The notes under the pieces: model-generated
The model's database searches: none
Told to the model about the DNA's origin: nothing
Seen by the model: only the letters and a program-made list of their open reading frames with translations
Translations under genes and position numbers: made by a program
Shown here: positions 5,235 to 6,023 of the stretch, piece after piece
Layout: the number at the start of each line of letters is the position of its first letter
Position numbering within the stretch: position 1 is the first letter of the stretch
Assembly (NCBI GenBank): GCA_964477085.1
Contig: CAYZDF010000118.1
Location: 1-6,023 of the forward strand
DNA: 6,023 bases
From: Dichloromethanomonas sp964477085
Lineage (GTDB): Bacteria > Bacillota > Desulfitobacteriia > Desulfitobacteriales > Syntrophobotulaceae
Reading direction: 5' to 3'

Positions 5235-6023
5235 TTCCATTGGGAATATTGATGGCATTCTGTTTCTTATCTCGATTTTGGCTGGCAAGGATAAAATCAG
5301 CAGGGACGAGATACGGAACAGATGTGCCCTGGAAAACAATATTATAGTTAATTGCCCTGGAGCAGTAGCGTTTTTTGAGTATCTAAGATTGGTCGATACA
5401 ACCACAGATACCGTTATCCCGTTACCAGCACTAAATGTGCTTTCGGAGCAACAGAGCGATGCCAAAATTAATCAGTTAGTAGCATTGAGCATTAGTAGGC
5501 TCGTAGAAGACGGCATTTTTGATAAGGATGCCACGGGTTTTGATGCAGAAAAAGGTCATTTAACAATTAAACGGTCTGCGTTTCCTCTTGCATATGCAGC
5601 TATTCGAAATTTTCTTATTATGGCAGGTGCTCTTAACAAGGAAGAGAACGGAGAAATAGGTGTTACGGGAGACTATGAGTCTAACTGGACTGAGCAATTG
5701 CATAACCGAAGAAAGAAATTCACTCTTGAGCAATTATTAAAACAACAGGAAGACCAAAGCAAGCGAGGCCTGGAGGCTGAGGAATTTGTATTGGAACTTG
5801 AGAAGAAGCGTCTCCCCAAAATGGCGCAGAAGATAAAGCGGATTTCTGATTTTGATGTTGCAGCCGGGTATGACATAGTATCGTATGAGAGTTATGAAAC
5901 TGAGCATTATGATCGGTTCATTGAAGTGAAGTGCTATATTGGATTCCCTCATTTTTTCTGGTCAGAAAACGAATCCGATGTTGCAAGGATTAAAGCAGAT
6001 AAATATTTACTTTGCTTGGTTGA
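5209..6023 (+). CDS. DUF3883 (NOV C-terminal, nuclease-like) protein, 3' end missing
   Basis: An open frame runs from ATG 5209 to the window edge (271 codons, then GA). ATG 5209 is the first start after an in-frame TAG at 5200-5202, and the 26-nt overlap with the helicase, together with the lack of a strong Shine-Dalgarno, suggests translational coupling. Residues about 10-160 are unrecognised, with winged-helix-like patterns (KISRDEIRNRC, INQLVALSISRLVEDGIF). Residues 184-271 match DUF3883: SKRGLEAEEFVLELEKKRL, GYDIVSYE (220-227), RFIEVKCY (236-243), SENE (252-255) and the strand KYLLCLV. D222, E239 and K241 form a PD-(D/E)XK-like triad, with E191 a further candidate. The family is common in restriction and defence operons, often with helicases, and is thought to be a nuclease or modified-DNA reader; exact activity is not settled. 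The domain is nearly complete at the edge, so probably only a short tail is missing. Confidence 0.85.
   Translation, partial: MLTELKRCNSIGNIDGILFLISILAGKDKISRDEIRNRCALENNIIVNCPGAVAFFEYLRLVDTTTDTVIPLPALNVLSEQQSDAKINQLVALSISRLVEDGIFDKDATGFDAEKGHLTIKRSAFPLAYAAIRNFLIMAGALNKEENGEIGVTGDYESNWTEQLHNRRKKFTLEQLLKQQEDQSKRGLEAEEFVLELEKKRLPKMAQKIKRISDFDVAAGYDIVSYESYETEHYDRFIEVKCYIGFPHFFWSENESDVARIKADKYLLCLV

Noticed and set aside
5200..5260. Frameshift fusing the SNF2 protein with the DUF3883 protein
   Set aside because: The downstream frame has its own ATG (5209) after an in-frame stop, both proteins look complete at the junction, and such overlaps are common in operons.

Overview
The window looks like part of an accessory (defence-type) region of a low- to mid-GC Gram-positive bacterium, most likely Bacillota/Clostridia. 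This is an impression from strong purine-rich Shine-Dalgarno sites (AGGGG, GGAGGG, AAGGAAG), AT-rich intergenic DNA and frequent AGA/ATA codons; no marker gene fixes the taxon. Every gene supported here is on the + strand. No tRNA, rRNA, CRISPR array, transposase or integrase was recognised.

Layout. Positions 1-330 hold no convincing gene. They contain a weak terminator-like hairpin at the left edge, three copies of a GAGGGCTTT nonamer, and four copies of the octamer TCGTTATG/CATAACGA that form inverted repeats up to 13 bp. Positions 331-813 encode a Vsr-family endonuclease. A GC-rich hairpin overlaps its stop codon. The gap 814-1027 then carries a well-formed sigma-A type promoter (TTGCCT, 17 nt, TATGAT) with A-tracts upstream and a perfect 12-bp palindrome at the expected transcription start. 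From this promoter runs a tight operon of four genes: (1) a 309-aa protein whose C-terminal half resembles DpnII/MboI-type restriction nucleases, 1028-1957; (2) a 428-aa ParB/Srx-fold protein with a DGNRR motif and a putative helix-turn-helix, 1975-3261; (3) a 652-aa SNF2-family DNA-dependent ATPase, 3276-5234; (4) a DUF3883 (NOV C-terminal, PD-(D/E)XK-like) protein that starts inside the helicase gene at 5209 and runs off the right edge. Gaps are 17 and 14 nt and the last junction is a 26-nt overlap, so co-transcription and translational coupling are likely.

How they may work together. The mix of a DNA-binding ParB-like protein, an SNF2 motor and three nuclease-fold proteins (Vsr, DpnII-like, DUF3883) fits a multi-gene restriction or anti-phage system. 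It recalls the SNF2/Vsr/REase restriction islands described by the Aravind group and, in general logic, the Dnd/Dpd modification-restriction systems, which also pair a ParB-like protein with helicases and nucleases. No DNA methyltransferase or other modification enzyme is visible, so either it lies outside the window or the system discriminates self by another route. The combination of a ParB-like protein with a DpnII-like nuclease, an SNF2 ATPase and DUF3883 is one I cannot match to a named system. It is the main reason to look further.
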